Below, one piece after another: positions 1 to 10,386 of a stretch of 64,000 nt of DNA. The notes beneath the pieces are model-generated. The model was not told where the DNA came from. It worked only from the letters and a program-made list of their open reading frames with translations, and did no database searches. The stretch's first letter is position 1; every line of letters starts with the position of its first letter. The position numbers and the translations under genes are program-made. The stretch covers positions 424,501 through 488,500 of the forward strand of contig CAJNDT010004935.1 in the NCBI GenBank assembly GCA_905221615.1, written 5' to 3'. The stretch is from Symbiodinium sp. CCMP2592. Lineage: Eukaryota > Sar > Dinophyceae > Suessiales > Symbiodiniaceae.

Positions 1-745
1 TATTCCTCCATGTTGAGACAAAGAACTGAAAGCTCGAACAGTGGCGGGAACCACTTTTACAGAAAGGCCAGACCGCATTCATTAATCATGCCGGAATTGT
101 ACGTAGTCTGAAGCTGTATAGGGACCGCGGACGCCCCCCGAAACCGAAAGGAAGGCGGTGTGTGGCCTGCGGGGATTTGGATCTTGGGATCATAGGTACA
201 CTGTCGCTACTTTGGGGATGTAGAGCACTCAGCGACCTTCGGGGAGTCCTAATGCCAGAAGACGACGGCTGTTCGTGCACAGCTGATATGTGCCCTTTAT
301 CGTCTGCCACGCTTTGTAACAACATTCCCATGCGAAAGATCCGAAATCCTGACGTGCTAAAACCGAATCAAAGGTTCGCTCCAGAAGAAGCTAATACGCG
401 AGGGTGTGCAGATCCATGGGTTTTCTAGCGAGGGCATAGGGCATAGGTGCAGAAGCCTGTGTGTATGTTACAAATCATGGCTTCGCGGCATTGGGTTTGC
501 TACGGTTGAGGTGCTGCAACGTTGCGGACTCCTCACGGCTGCAGGGCTCAAACCCAAACGCGCTTTCAAACCCGTTTGGCTTGAAGCACGGAAGACTCCC
601 CCAAGCCAGGCCAAACCCCTACAAACTCAAGTTACTGCAACTCGATACTCACCACCTGTGAGCACACATAGCAACATTAAACAACAACATAAAACAATAA
701 AATTACTGCGAATAACACTAATAATGATAATAACCATAACCCGAC

Positions 746-1025
746 CCAGCGGCTGGTAGCGTGGCACATGGAGCTCGATGGCCCCCACGAGCTGCTCGAT
801 GGACTGAAGAAGCTGTGCGCGCCTGGAAGGGTGTTCATGAGTTGAGTTTAGGGTTTGATTTATAGAGGCCTTAATGCTTAGAAGAGGGTCTGGAGCCCTA
901 AAGCCTGAGCCCCGAAGTCCCGGCAGGCTGGCTTCGGGACGGGCTCAGCAGAATTCTCACATATATATATATATATATTAACATATATATATATATATAT
1001 AAACATATATATATATACATACATC

Positions 1026-1057
<32 letters not shown>

Positions 1058-2579
1058 TGTGTATGTACCCTTGCAGGGTTTGGTTCTTTGTTTTTAGAAT
1101 TCCGGCTGAGGCATGCTTCGGCGGAGTGATGTTTTGGCATTTGGGCTTTGGGAGGGCGACTCCGGTGTTCACGGCATTGGCATTGAGGCACGGGCTGCGG
1201 CTTCAGGTCTCGGGGGTTCAAGCGACGATTCAAGCTCCAACTGCATCCCCCATAGCTTACTTTCACATGTTTCGTTGACTGCTCGATGGTGGAAAAAGCG
1301 TGCAATTAAGGGCCTCGATATGGATTAGAGCTTCGTGCTCCTGAGAGTAAGGCTCGCACGAATCGCCCATGTCTGAATCTGGTGCCAGCGCCTCCTGCTC
1401 TGAATTGGGCTGCGGGAGGCGGCTTACTGAAGCTTAGCATGTTGCGGGCCGAGTATCTGCGACCTCACGGTTTGGGTAGGCCGGTAGGCGCTTCATATGG
1501 GGGCTGGTCAGGGCTTGACGGTGAGATTGGAGATAGGCCAAGCAGGGAAGGTTCACAGTCAGCACAGACCTTGCTCTGTAGCTGCACTCACGCACTGGAT
1601 TCAGCGGATTGGGCCGCTTGAGGCTTCAGAGGCATCCTAAGCTCACGAATGCAACGAGGAAGCCGGGATCCTTCTTGCAGAACATCTCCACATCATCCAG
1701 CTCAATGGTGATCATGTCCACTTGGTTGTTCACTGCCTTCTGCAACAAAGCCATGTACCTCAGCAAGTTGTGTGCGGCAACATCTCAAGTAACAGTATCA
1801 TGCTGCGGTCAGGCCCACTATCACTATCCGCATCATGCACATGCCCACCACCCGGCACCACCATGCCCCGCCGCAACAACGATCAGCAAGCAACAACAGC
1901 AACAACCGACAACCAGCACCAATCCCAGCCCCAACGTCACTGCCGCCACCACCACCAGTAGCAGCAACAACAACAACAACAACAAGGATGTGCTCATCAT
2001 CATTACCATCGTCCTCATCATCAGTGTCATCCCTCATCATCTGCAGAACCCTTACCAGGATCAACATCATCATCATCATCACCATCACCATCACCATCAT
2101 CATATCCATGACACCAACACCATCACCGTTGTCGACATCACCACCGCCACACAAACACCATCAGCATGACATAATAATCACCACGTTCAGGGACCACGAC
2201 CAAGATTCATAAAGTCTTCACAGCAGCCACAGCAGTAGACTACAAATCGCTAACTATTTCGTGGTGCCATTCATGGGCATACTCTGGCAGCAGCAAAATC
2301 AACGCCGATGCAATCGGAAAAGGCCAGACAGGGGAATCGAACGGAAGGAGAAGCTCGAGTTTTGGACTGATGCAGACCGACAACAAATCAGGGAAACAGC
2401 AGGATGATAGCAACACGAGGGTTGCCGTCGCGCGTGTTGTTGCTGCAAACGAACAGTTGTCACACGTCACAAAGGCGAACCATGTCAAAGCTGTCGAGGC
2501 CCAGGAGCTTGAGCTTTCCGTACTTACCGTCGTTGCACATCTCGCACTCGTAGGTACGGATGAACTTCTTGATCAGATC
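746..2579 (-). CDS. MCM7-like replicative helicase subunit, N-terminal exons (partial)
   Basis: Three small minus-strand exons join in one frame: about 2515-2579, 1645-1758 and 746-822. The joined peptide reads LIKKFIRTYECEMC, then YMALLQKAVNNQ, then ITIELDDVEMF, then AQLLQSIEQLVGAIELHVP. The order resembles the N terminus of MCM7: a KKFL-type helix, a Y..LLQ..AN-type helix, an acidic I-x-L-DDV strand, then the helix that normally follows NARRY. MCM7 is one subunit of the MCM2-7 helicase that unwinds origins in the nucleus. Proposed splice sites are AG|GAT and a GC donor for the first exon, AG|GTAC and a GA donor for the second, and AG|GCGC for the third. The start codon exon and everything after the N-terminal domain (zinc finger, AAA+ core) were not found; the gene probably runs off the left edge. 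A (CAN)n array lies in the first intron. The family call rests on short matches and could be wrong. Confidence 0.42.
961..1066. repeat. AT-rich (TA)n/(CATA)n microsatellite
   Basis: Alternating TA with interspersed ACAT steps, ending in ACACACATATATGTGT. It lies between the second and third proposed MCM7-like exons, so it is intronic if that gene model holds. Confidence 0.9.
1840..2165. repeat. Imperfect CAN triplet array (CAC/CAA/CAT)
   Basis: A run of CAC-, CAA- and CAT-type triplets, including (CAA)n near 1963-1985 and (CAT)n near 1997-2105. Open frames across it encode only poly-His, poly-Gln or poly-Asn and are by-products of the repeat. It lies in the proposed first intron of the MCM7-like gene. 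Confidence 0.85.
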
Positions 2580-2819
2580 CTTTCACTCTGCACCGGGCTC
2601 TTCTTTTCAGGCTCACGCGGGAATACGGAACCGTCACGTGATACGTAGGTGCCCACGACGCCCATGTGCCAATCAATGAGCAGATCACTGGTGGCACTAT
2701 ATCCCTACAAGGACTGCCACGACTGCGGAGCTACTACCACTGTGACCACTACCACTACCACCACGACCAAGACCACGACCACCACCATCACGAGTACTAC
2801 TGCTGCTCGAAAGACACCG

Positions 2820-3248
2820 CTACCACTACCACTAGCGACTAACCACTGCAACTACTACCACTACTACTGCTGCCACTGCCACTGCCACTGCCACTGCCAC
2901 TGCCAGCCACTGCCACTGCCAATGCCATGCCACTGCCACTGCCGCTGCCGCTGCCACTGCCACTGCCACTCTGCCACTGTGCCACTGTGCCACTGCCACT
3001 GCTACTGCTGCTGCTGCTAATGAGCCTACTAATTACTACTACACTGCCACTGCTACTGCTACTGCTGCTAATGAGCCTACAAATTACTACCACTACTACT
3101 ACTACTACTACTGCTACTACTACTACTACTACTACCACTACCACTACTACTACTACTACTACTACCACCACTACTACTACCACTACCACTACTACTACTA
3201 CTACTACTACTGCTACTACTGCTACTACTACTACTACTACTACTACCA

Positions 3249-3285
<37 letters not shown>

Positions 3286-3400
3286 CACTACTACTACCAC
3301 TACCACTACTACTACTATTACTACTGCTACTACTGCTACTACTGCTACTACTACTACCACTGCTACCTCTACCTTCACTGACACTACCACCACTACCAGG
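2820..3400. repeat. Long (ACT)n/(CTG)n/(CCA)n triplet array, about 580 bp
   Basis: Near-continuous triplets that grade from CCACTG units at the left (2870-2990) to CTA/CTG and then CTA/CCA units. The apparent 200-residue open frames over it are almost pure Thr or Val and are not genes. Confidence 0.95.
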
Positions 3401-3489
3401 ACCATGACCACGGGACGACTTCTTCTACTGCTACTGGTACTGCTGCCGCTAGTGCTAGAGCTACCGGGTAGGGCTGAGTCGTTCAATAC

Positions 3490-5834
3490 AACGAGAGGGT
3501 TTCAAAGCTCGAACGTGCGGAGCACGAGGTCCGGTCCTTGTGATCGTGCGCCCGAGTGGCCATGTCACGGACCTTCCGATGATCTTTCGGAGGATGCTCT
3601 CTGAGAGCATATTAGTCTTCTGGCTCAGGGTAGCAAGCCCTCGGAAGATCTACGGATTTTGCTGTCACGCGCGGAGCGTGCTACTACCTCAAGTGTCCCA
3701 CAACTTATTTGCCCACAGCATACAGCCGCGGAAAGCCTTTTGTTTGTGCTGCATCTGGTTTCAGTAGTCACCTTGCAAAGCCCTGAATCCAACCTGCACC
3801 TGTCTGCCTAGCTCGCTTGCTGCTCGTCTTACTCCAGGCATTCAAACCCAAATCAATCGAGAGAAGTCTCGTCTCAAACGTCGCTCGCCCACTCTGTGTT
3901 CAATTGCACACTGCAGACTAACTATTCCTGATTGTGCGGTAAGAAGCAATCCAAGCCCTGCGAAGCGCAAGAAGGAAATCCGTAACGTTGACGAATCCTT
4001 AAGAATACTACCGGTACAAAAGGTAATCGTCAGGAGTATTACAAGCACTAGCAGCCCTGATCACCACTATCATATGAACGGTTTAGCTGGCAGGCAGCGC
4101 ATGAGCAACTCTAGTGATGCAAACCATAATTTTCCATCTCAGCAGATTGAATAGAATGAAAATCCGCAGTAATTTCAATACTGTTGCTTGCAATTGCGGA
4201 TTGTTGCAAACGAGACATCTAGCACGAGTCGTACCTCATGTACGCTTAGTGAGTACTAAGTACGGATGCTACAGATACTGGGGCGAGCATCATACACTAC
4301 GTTTGATGTTGCTAGCAATACTGCTAGTAATCGTGTACGGACAATGGAACCCGTACAGCAGCATTTAGTAGCAACGCCACTAGTGGGAGAGCAAAGGTAA
4401 CACAGTAGTTGTGCCATATGCATCCCCCGAGTATTCGGGCACAAACCATAGCAAGACTCGTAATACCATCTGAATCTTCACTGCCTGACTTGTCAAATCA
4501 TGAGCAAATGCACTCACGGATGTCACAAACAACCTAATCTCTTTACATCTGATCAGAAAAAAGACCCAAGATGGAAGGGAAAACAAAGCAAGCTACCAGA
4601 GGTTTTCGCAGCGGCTGTACGAGTCCCCGTAAGACATCCCGCAACCATGAAATGAAAGCGAGCACGAACAATTTTCTCATGAATTGGGCAAGCCAACCCA
4701 TGAAGGTCCACGCAGGTCCGTGTATTCTTCATAGAACAGAGATACTTGCTGTATTTTCACGGACCATAGCACACATGCATGATCGCGGTCCCTCGGACTC
4801 TAAACCTACCTTCCGCCCCAGCACCCTAAAGCTGAGAGTCCCAAAGCTCAGAAACCTGCAGCTCTTTCTGGCCTTGCTCAGTTTCCACTTGTTCAGATCC
4901 TGCTTCAAAGCCATGGTTGAGCCTGGATGGTTTCCATCAAGGAAGGGCTTTGGTTTAGGGTCCAAGGTCTCAGGGCTTTCAGGTTTGACCTGAGTTGGGG
5001 AGCAGCTGCTGAACAGCTACATTCATTTGTGTTCCACTGGGGCTCCATGCCGTTGCCGCAACAGTCAATCAAGTAATGAGCATTGCAACTACATTTAGCA
5101 GCTTCCCCATATGGTTGAAAGACATCATGACCACAGATTAGTATCCCGTCAACCGAAGCTCTAAATAGCTTCACAGGTCGGATGTGGGCGCTCAATGAGT
5201 TCAGAGTAGCATTGTCCAAATGTCTGACGAATATGCACAGGATACAAAAACAGTGCTTCGTGGCCCAGGTTCCGCGACTGTGGCTCTCAGAAAGTTTCAC
5301 GGGGTTTTGCGTTGCCGCCTTGTTCCACCCGCTTGCTGAAGCTTAAGGCCTAGGGCTTCCGGTTTGCGGGGCGCGGCTCTGTGGGTTTAATTCCGGGTTT
5401 CGTCTGGGCAGTTCTGTTTAACAACCGCTGAAAGCCGTCGACCGGGAAACTGGGCAACTGTTCCAACGGTAGCTTTGAGCCGGAGGGCTTGCTTGGCTCG
5501 AAACACCGTACTAGACCACACTGACTGGGCTCCGTGCGAAAAGATAGCAAATGGAAATCTGAGACGCGATTGCCCTGCGCACTTGAGCCCTGAATGCCAG
5601 TCTGCGGCCGAGAAGCAACTGGGGGTTCAGGTCTTAGTTTTATGACTTCATGGCGCTTTTTCGAAGGCCGTCTACGGTTGGCGCGTGCCGGCTCCAGTTT
5701 TTGACCCTCATGGCCCGAAGAAGCAAGAACTTGAAAGCCCGCAAGGAATCCGGTTGACCCAAAAAGCCGCCGGTGTGAGAGAACTCCAGCAGTCATAGTA
5801 CAGCCTGATCTGTGTTCCTCCACTTCCCTTTCTG

Positions 5835-5875
<41 letters not shown>

Positions 5876-7640
5876 ATGCGGCCACTAGAAAAACACACCA
5901 CAGCCAAGGCGCTGAAAGCCAAAACCGAAACAAGAAGCCTCCGCGGCCCAAGCCCGAATGTCCAAACCCTGAAAAGATGGCGGCAGTGGATTTTGGGGGC
6001 TGACGGCGTGACGGGCTGACCCAGCGGTTGCCACGGAATCCTAGTGATAGCCGAGGCTTCCATGTTCAACCCAAGACCCCGAACCCCAAGCCACCCCTTC
6101 AAGCTCCAAACCCGATTCTGTCGAAGTATGAGCCCCTAGATCCTCAGCCGTAGCCAAGAAGGTTAAAGAGGAAAGAGTCCTATGTCCTAAATATTCCTAA
6201 ATCCTTAAGCCACAGATCCCGGCGCATCGGACCATGGTCTCTTAACTTAAAGCCCACTCCAAGCCCTGAATCCCGAAGCCGGATCCGTCTGGTGCACTGA
6301 GCCGCTATATTCCCACATAGAAAGACTTCCAAAACTTCCGCGGGCCACTCGCACCCCGAAACCCAAATAGGACAGCGCCAGACGAAGCCGACCACATACC
6401 CTCTTGACCCGAGACCACTGCAAGCTCCCAAAAGACGGCCTGGCCCAGAGCTGCCTGTGCTGGCGATCTTCAGCGCTTCGGAGGCCTGCGGTCGCGTGGA
6501 GAGCAGCATCGGCACCTCGGCAGGTCCCGCCTACAAAAATTCTAACGCTTAGAAGGATATCAAGGGAGATACATGAGAGGTGGTGGTCTACCTTTAAGGC
6601 TGCCTTGCTTTTGGTCTTGAGGCTTTCGGGTCTCAGTTCGAGGCTTCTGAAGCGAACCCAAGCACTCAACAGACTTGATAGGGAATCGAGCAGAAACTTC
6701 AAAAGAATTTGGATTCGCAGTGAAGTGGTCTGACCATGGGATTTTCCGGATTTAAGGACTCGAGTACTGGTGTGGGCCGGATGTGGCCCGGAGCCTGCGC
6801 CGATATTTGCTAGATCCAGCGCCTCCGCAAGTAGATCACTGCAAAATCGTGAAGTGGGGTGGGGGCTGTGGCGAACTCAGCGGTTGCAGCCTTACGTAGC
6901 TTCAGGAGACACCGTGTGGGGAGGCTTTATCAGCCAAAATCGAAAAGCCACCAAACCCCGGGACAAGCCGGGCCATGAGATCCAGGAGTTGTGCTTCTTA
7001 GAAAGGAAGTTTGATCGGTTCGCATTCTTTGGAATCGGATGGGGATGCAGCGCACATAGTGGAGATTCAGTAAGTCACTTGCAAAGCCGCTCACAAAACT
7101 TCCTGCGAAGGCGTTGTTCTTTTGTAGCTTCAGTTCATCAAGTTCCATTACTCACCCTGTTTTGACAAACTGAGGCAATCCGGGACACCTTTCATGCAGC
7201 GATCGATATACTACTAGTCACTACGAGTGCCGGCTTTTACCTCCCACCCTGCTGGGACAGTGGCGACACTGGGATTGATGTAGATCTTCTCACCGGGAAC
7301 AACCTCAGGAATGAGCTAAGCCAAGATCCACTGCTCGGTCTCACTCTGCTCGTGTGGTTCTTTGTGTGTTCTCTTCAGCCTCTTCAGCCCTACAACTTGG
7401 CCACCCCCTGCCTACGACCGACTGTTCCGCCGAATTTTGGAGCTCTTCACCACGGTCCAGGGCACAACTCGGAGTGCTTTCCTGGTGCAAGCGTCCACTG
7501 GAAGCCCTGAGCCTCCCCTAAACCCCTTGGCAACAATTGGCAATACGTGTTTGCTTCGCAAGAGTCAATCTTCACCTCCTGTTCATCGTGGCCATGACTA
7601 CGCCTAATAGCGTCACGGCGCTTTGAGGCACTGGACTCAC
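3490..7640. other. No recognisable gene; one short CT microsatellite
   Basis: All six frames give only short, compositionally random peptides. A minus-strand stretch near 4980-5200 has a Cys-rich open frame without recognisable homology or clear AG|G and G(T/C/A) boundaries, so I do not call it. The only clear structure is the CT run at 5836-5872. Confidence 0.5.
5836..5872. repeat. (CT)n microsatellite
   Basis: About 18 uninterrupted CT dinucleotides. Confidence 0.95.
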
Positions 7641-8470
7641 TAGAGAGCTTGAGAAACAGGAAAGCCGCTGGAAATTGGATGAAGACCTGGAGAACTAGAG
7701 AAGTTGACAACGAGCTGCAAACCACTCGCTTCAGAGACAATGTGAAACAGACAGCCGACCCGAAGAAAGGACAACGAGCAGAAGACAAAGAAGGTCCGAA
7801 AGGGAACCAGCGTTGCCGAACAGAATTAAGTTCGACAAACACGTTCACAGTACTGTAAAGCATTAGTAGAGAAATGGATAGCGAGAAGCAAAGCACTCCC
7901 AAGGCACTATAGAATCTGCGAAGGAGGCCTCGGAAGAGATTGGCGACCGTTTGGAAGAGATCCGTGGCCTTTCAAATTTTGCGAACAGTGAATAGAGCAT
8001 TTCGACGGAGCAGAGAACCGGCTTCATGGGAGAAGAGAGTTTGAGAGAAAAGAGGAGCAAAAAGCTCCAAAAATGACTTGAAGACTTTGAGAACGAGTGG
8101 CAAAACGCTTGAAAAGGAGCAGACACACAAAATCGATCAAGAAGCACGAGCAAACCGCTCGAAACGGACTGCAGAACCAGAGGGACATGTGCAAACCGCT
8201 AGAAGTTCTCAAAAGTCGTGAATCACTGGCAAATCGCTCTACAGACGCTGGAGACTTTCTCGGAAACTAAGCATCCGAAAAGGACTAGAGAGAACTTGCG
8301 AAAGAGCCCCAAAGCAACTGGAGCACCTGTGAAACAGGTGCGAGCCTGTTGAGAACGACAAGGGAAATTCAGAGGATCAAAGAGCTCGAAACAGATTAGA
8401 TTGGAGAGCTTGAAGAGGAGCACATTGCTCGAAGGGGACTAAGGTGAAGCTCGCAAAAGGGGCTGGGAAA
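7640..8470. repeat. Purine-rich degenerate repeat region
   Basis: The plus strand is A/G-rich. It repeatedly carries variants of GCAAACCGCTCGAAAC spaced irregularly (for example near 7718, 8098, 8150, 8190 and 8228), mixed with GAGCTTGAGAA-like pieces. No frame stays open over the region. It looks like an old, diverged tandem repeat; the unit length is not clear by eye. Confidence 0.4.
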
Positions 8471-8599
8471 TGGCAGAAACCTGAGCACAAAGCTGAAAAG
8501 AAAAACACAGGAGAAGCAGCGAACAGAACCGAACCAGTTCAAAGCATAAGCTGATACCACTTGGCTACCTTGGGGTTGTTGCTTCTTAATACGAATAGT

Positions 8600-8772
8600 A
8601 CTAGTACCCGTACAAGTACTGTACTAGTAGTACGACGACCACTACTACTACTACTACTACCACCACTACTAGCTACTAGTTACTAGTACTACTGCTACTA
8701 CTGCTACTACTGCCGCTGCCTCTACTAGTGCTGTTACTACTACCACTACCACTACCACTACCACCACCTACA
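8600..8772. repeat. (ACT)n/(ACC)n array left of LINE element 1
   Basis: CTA and CCA triplets ending about 70 bp before the first in-frame ATG of the LINE. A similar array begins directly after the LINE at 15784. Confidence 0.9.
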
Positions 8773-8841
8773 CACAGTAGTATGCCAATTGGACCTTACA
8801 GTGCTAGTGGATTAGGTTACCACTCCTTGCCGGCAGAGGCC

Positions 8842-9720
8842 ATGGGTAAGGCTAAACGCAAAGAGCGATCTTCACACCGCCCCCCGAAGCGAGTGAGATT
8901 GGCACAAGCGGCGCAGACTGCAGAAGGAGATGCAGAGCTACTGGCCGCGGGCAGGGAGGCGGACACCATTAGAGAGTCAGCCCCAGCTGATGAGTCAGCG
9001 GAAGCTGTTACACCAGCTGCAAGTGCCTCCGCTGCGACTGCGACCCTGCTCGGGCAACTTCGAGCAGCGGGCCGTGCACTGCCCCCGCCCCCGCCACGCT
9101 CCAGGCGGCCTGAAGCGGGGAGAGAGAAGCCTGCTTCCCTTGGCTCTCGCGCGAGCCTTCCAAAGCAAGACGAAGTTCCTCCTCCTGGAAAGACTGACGA
9201 CGACACTGCAGTGCACAGAGAGCCTATGGCAGGGGTTGCCGCTGCTCCAAGCAGTACCACGTTTGCCAAGTACGCCAAAGCGACAGCCAATGCAGAAGGC
9301 GAGACAGCTGCAGGACCGGACACGCAGGTTACTGCCGAGCTCCCAAGGTTTCAAGATCGCCAGTGCATGCCGTGTGGGCGTCAATACCCACCTGTACCGC
9401 CTCTGCCCAGAAGGCAGAGATTTCCGAGCAGCGCGTTTCAAGCATGGACAGACCGAAAAGGTTGCGAGGCAGCGTTGATGAAGCCAGCTAAAGGTCTGAG
9501 ACTTCTGTCACGCTTAGGCGGCAGAAGGGCGCTTCTTCACAGCGTGGTTGGTTTTACCCTCAGCAGTGTCGCCGCCTTACCGTTAAGGTTGCAGTTCACG
9601 TTGTGTTTTGCACTACTTGGCTCGGTCAACGCCTCAGGCGTCTCGGGTGCGGGAACGCCGCACAGGGAACCCTTGCCAACGCAGCCTCCTAAGCACAATT
9701 GGATCGTGAAGCGAGCCTAG
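8842..9720 (+). CDS. LINE element 1 ORF1-like protein
   Basis: A 292-residue frame starting at the ATG of MGKAKRKERS, chosen because upstream codons lie in the triplet array. The N terminus is basic (KRKERSSHRPPKR, a possible nuclear localisation signal). The middle is Ala/Pro-rich with a PPPPP run, and a lone C-x2-C (CMPC) lies near residue 178. No RRM or coiled coil is evident. It sits directly before the endonuclease frame and in the same phase: only the TAG at 9718-9720 interrupts an open frame that continues into MHNTQTLSS at 9775. It could therefore be the N-terminal part of a single polyprotein. By position it is analogous to LINE ORF1 RNA-binding proteins, but no domain confirms that. 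Confidence 0.5.
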   Translation: MGKAKRKERSSHRPPKRVRLAQAAQTAEGDAELLAAGREADTIRESAPADESAEAVTPAASASAATATLLGQLRAAGRALPPPPPRSRRPEAGREKPASLGSRASLPKQDEVPPPGKTDDDTAVHREPMAGVAAAPSSTTFAKYAKATANAEGETAAGPDTQVTAELPRFQDRQCMPCGRQYPPVPPLPRRQRFPSSAFQAWTDRKGCEAALMKPAKGLRLLSRLGGRRALLHSVVGFTLSSVAALPLRLQFTLCFALLGSVNASGVSGAGTPHREPLPTQPPKHNWIVKRA

Positions 9721-9774
9721 AAGCGAGCAGTTCGTAGAGCTAAGCTGCATGGTACGACCTCGTACCGTGGCAGA

Positions 9775-10386
9775 ATGCACAACACACAAACACTCTCCTC
9801 CCTTGTGGTCACGCCTAAGCAGACCCCTCTGACTAAAGCCACCACACGGAGACCCCTGCCTTTCCAACATGATCCGTACATTGTCACCTATAACATCGGA
9901 GGTGCGGCTGGCAGTCTGTACGACGAGCTCCGCCTTTGGATGGAAGAGGTCCAGCCGTCCATCTTGTTCTTGCAAGAATCGCATTGGAAGCAGTCAAGCA
10001 CATTCCAGAATGGTTCATTTCATGCAATTTCTTCTGCAGGGGGAGGTAGCCACGCGGGAATCGTTACTTTTGTAAACAAGCGAATAGCCGATGCTGACAG
10101 TATCTGTTTTAATGAGCTAGTTCCTGGGCGGCTACTCCATGTTAGAATCTTCTGTAAGAAGCAAATATGGGATACCTTCAATGTTTACCAGGTTCCTTGG
10201 AAACGTCAAAATGCTGAGTCCACCAACAAAGAAGCCCGCCGTCCCGTTTGGTCTGCGCTAGACAAGGCCGTCGCAGCCAGTCCTCTCCACAACAAGCTTG
10301 TGATTGGAGGGGATTTCAACACAGTCATGCCTCTCTCGGCACTCGTCACGGGTCCAAATTTCTATAATCCATCCCAACAGGGCTGA
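9775..10386 (+). pseudogene. LINE element 1 AP endonuclease, N-terminal two thirds
   Basis: The frame shows endonuclease/exonuclease/phosphatase-fold signatures: VTYNIGG (strand 1 with the metal-site Asn), LFLQESHW (catalytic Glu region), HAGIVTFVNKRI, and VIGGDFNT (the GDFN metal-binding motif). This enzyme nicks target DNA to prime reverse transcription. The frame ends with a stop at 10384-10386; the remainder of the domain (SSVIDYLLTRSA, then GGGLHKPVAV) continues in the next frame from about 10370. A one-base frameshift near 10375 therefore splits the domain. Confidence 0.8.

Noticed and set aside
2839..3604. Open frames of more than 200 residues, nearly pure Val or Thr
   Set aside because: They are by-products of a triplet repeat with no stops; no non-repetitive protein sequence or splice signals.
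5350..6102. 250-residue minus-strand frame
   Set aside because: Contains the CT microsatellite read as Arg-Glu repeats; the rest looks random and no splice sites frame it.
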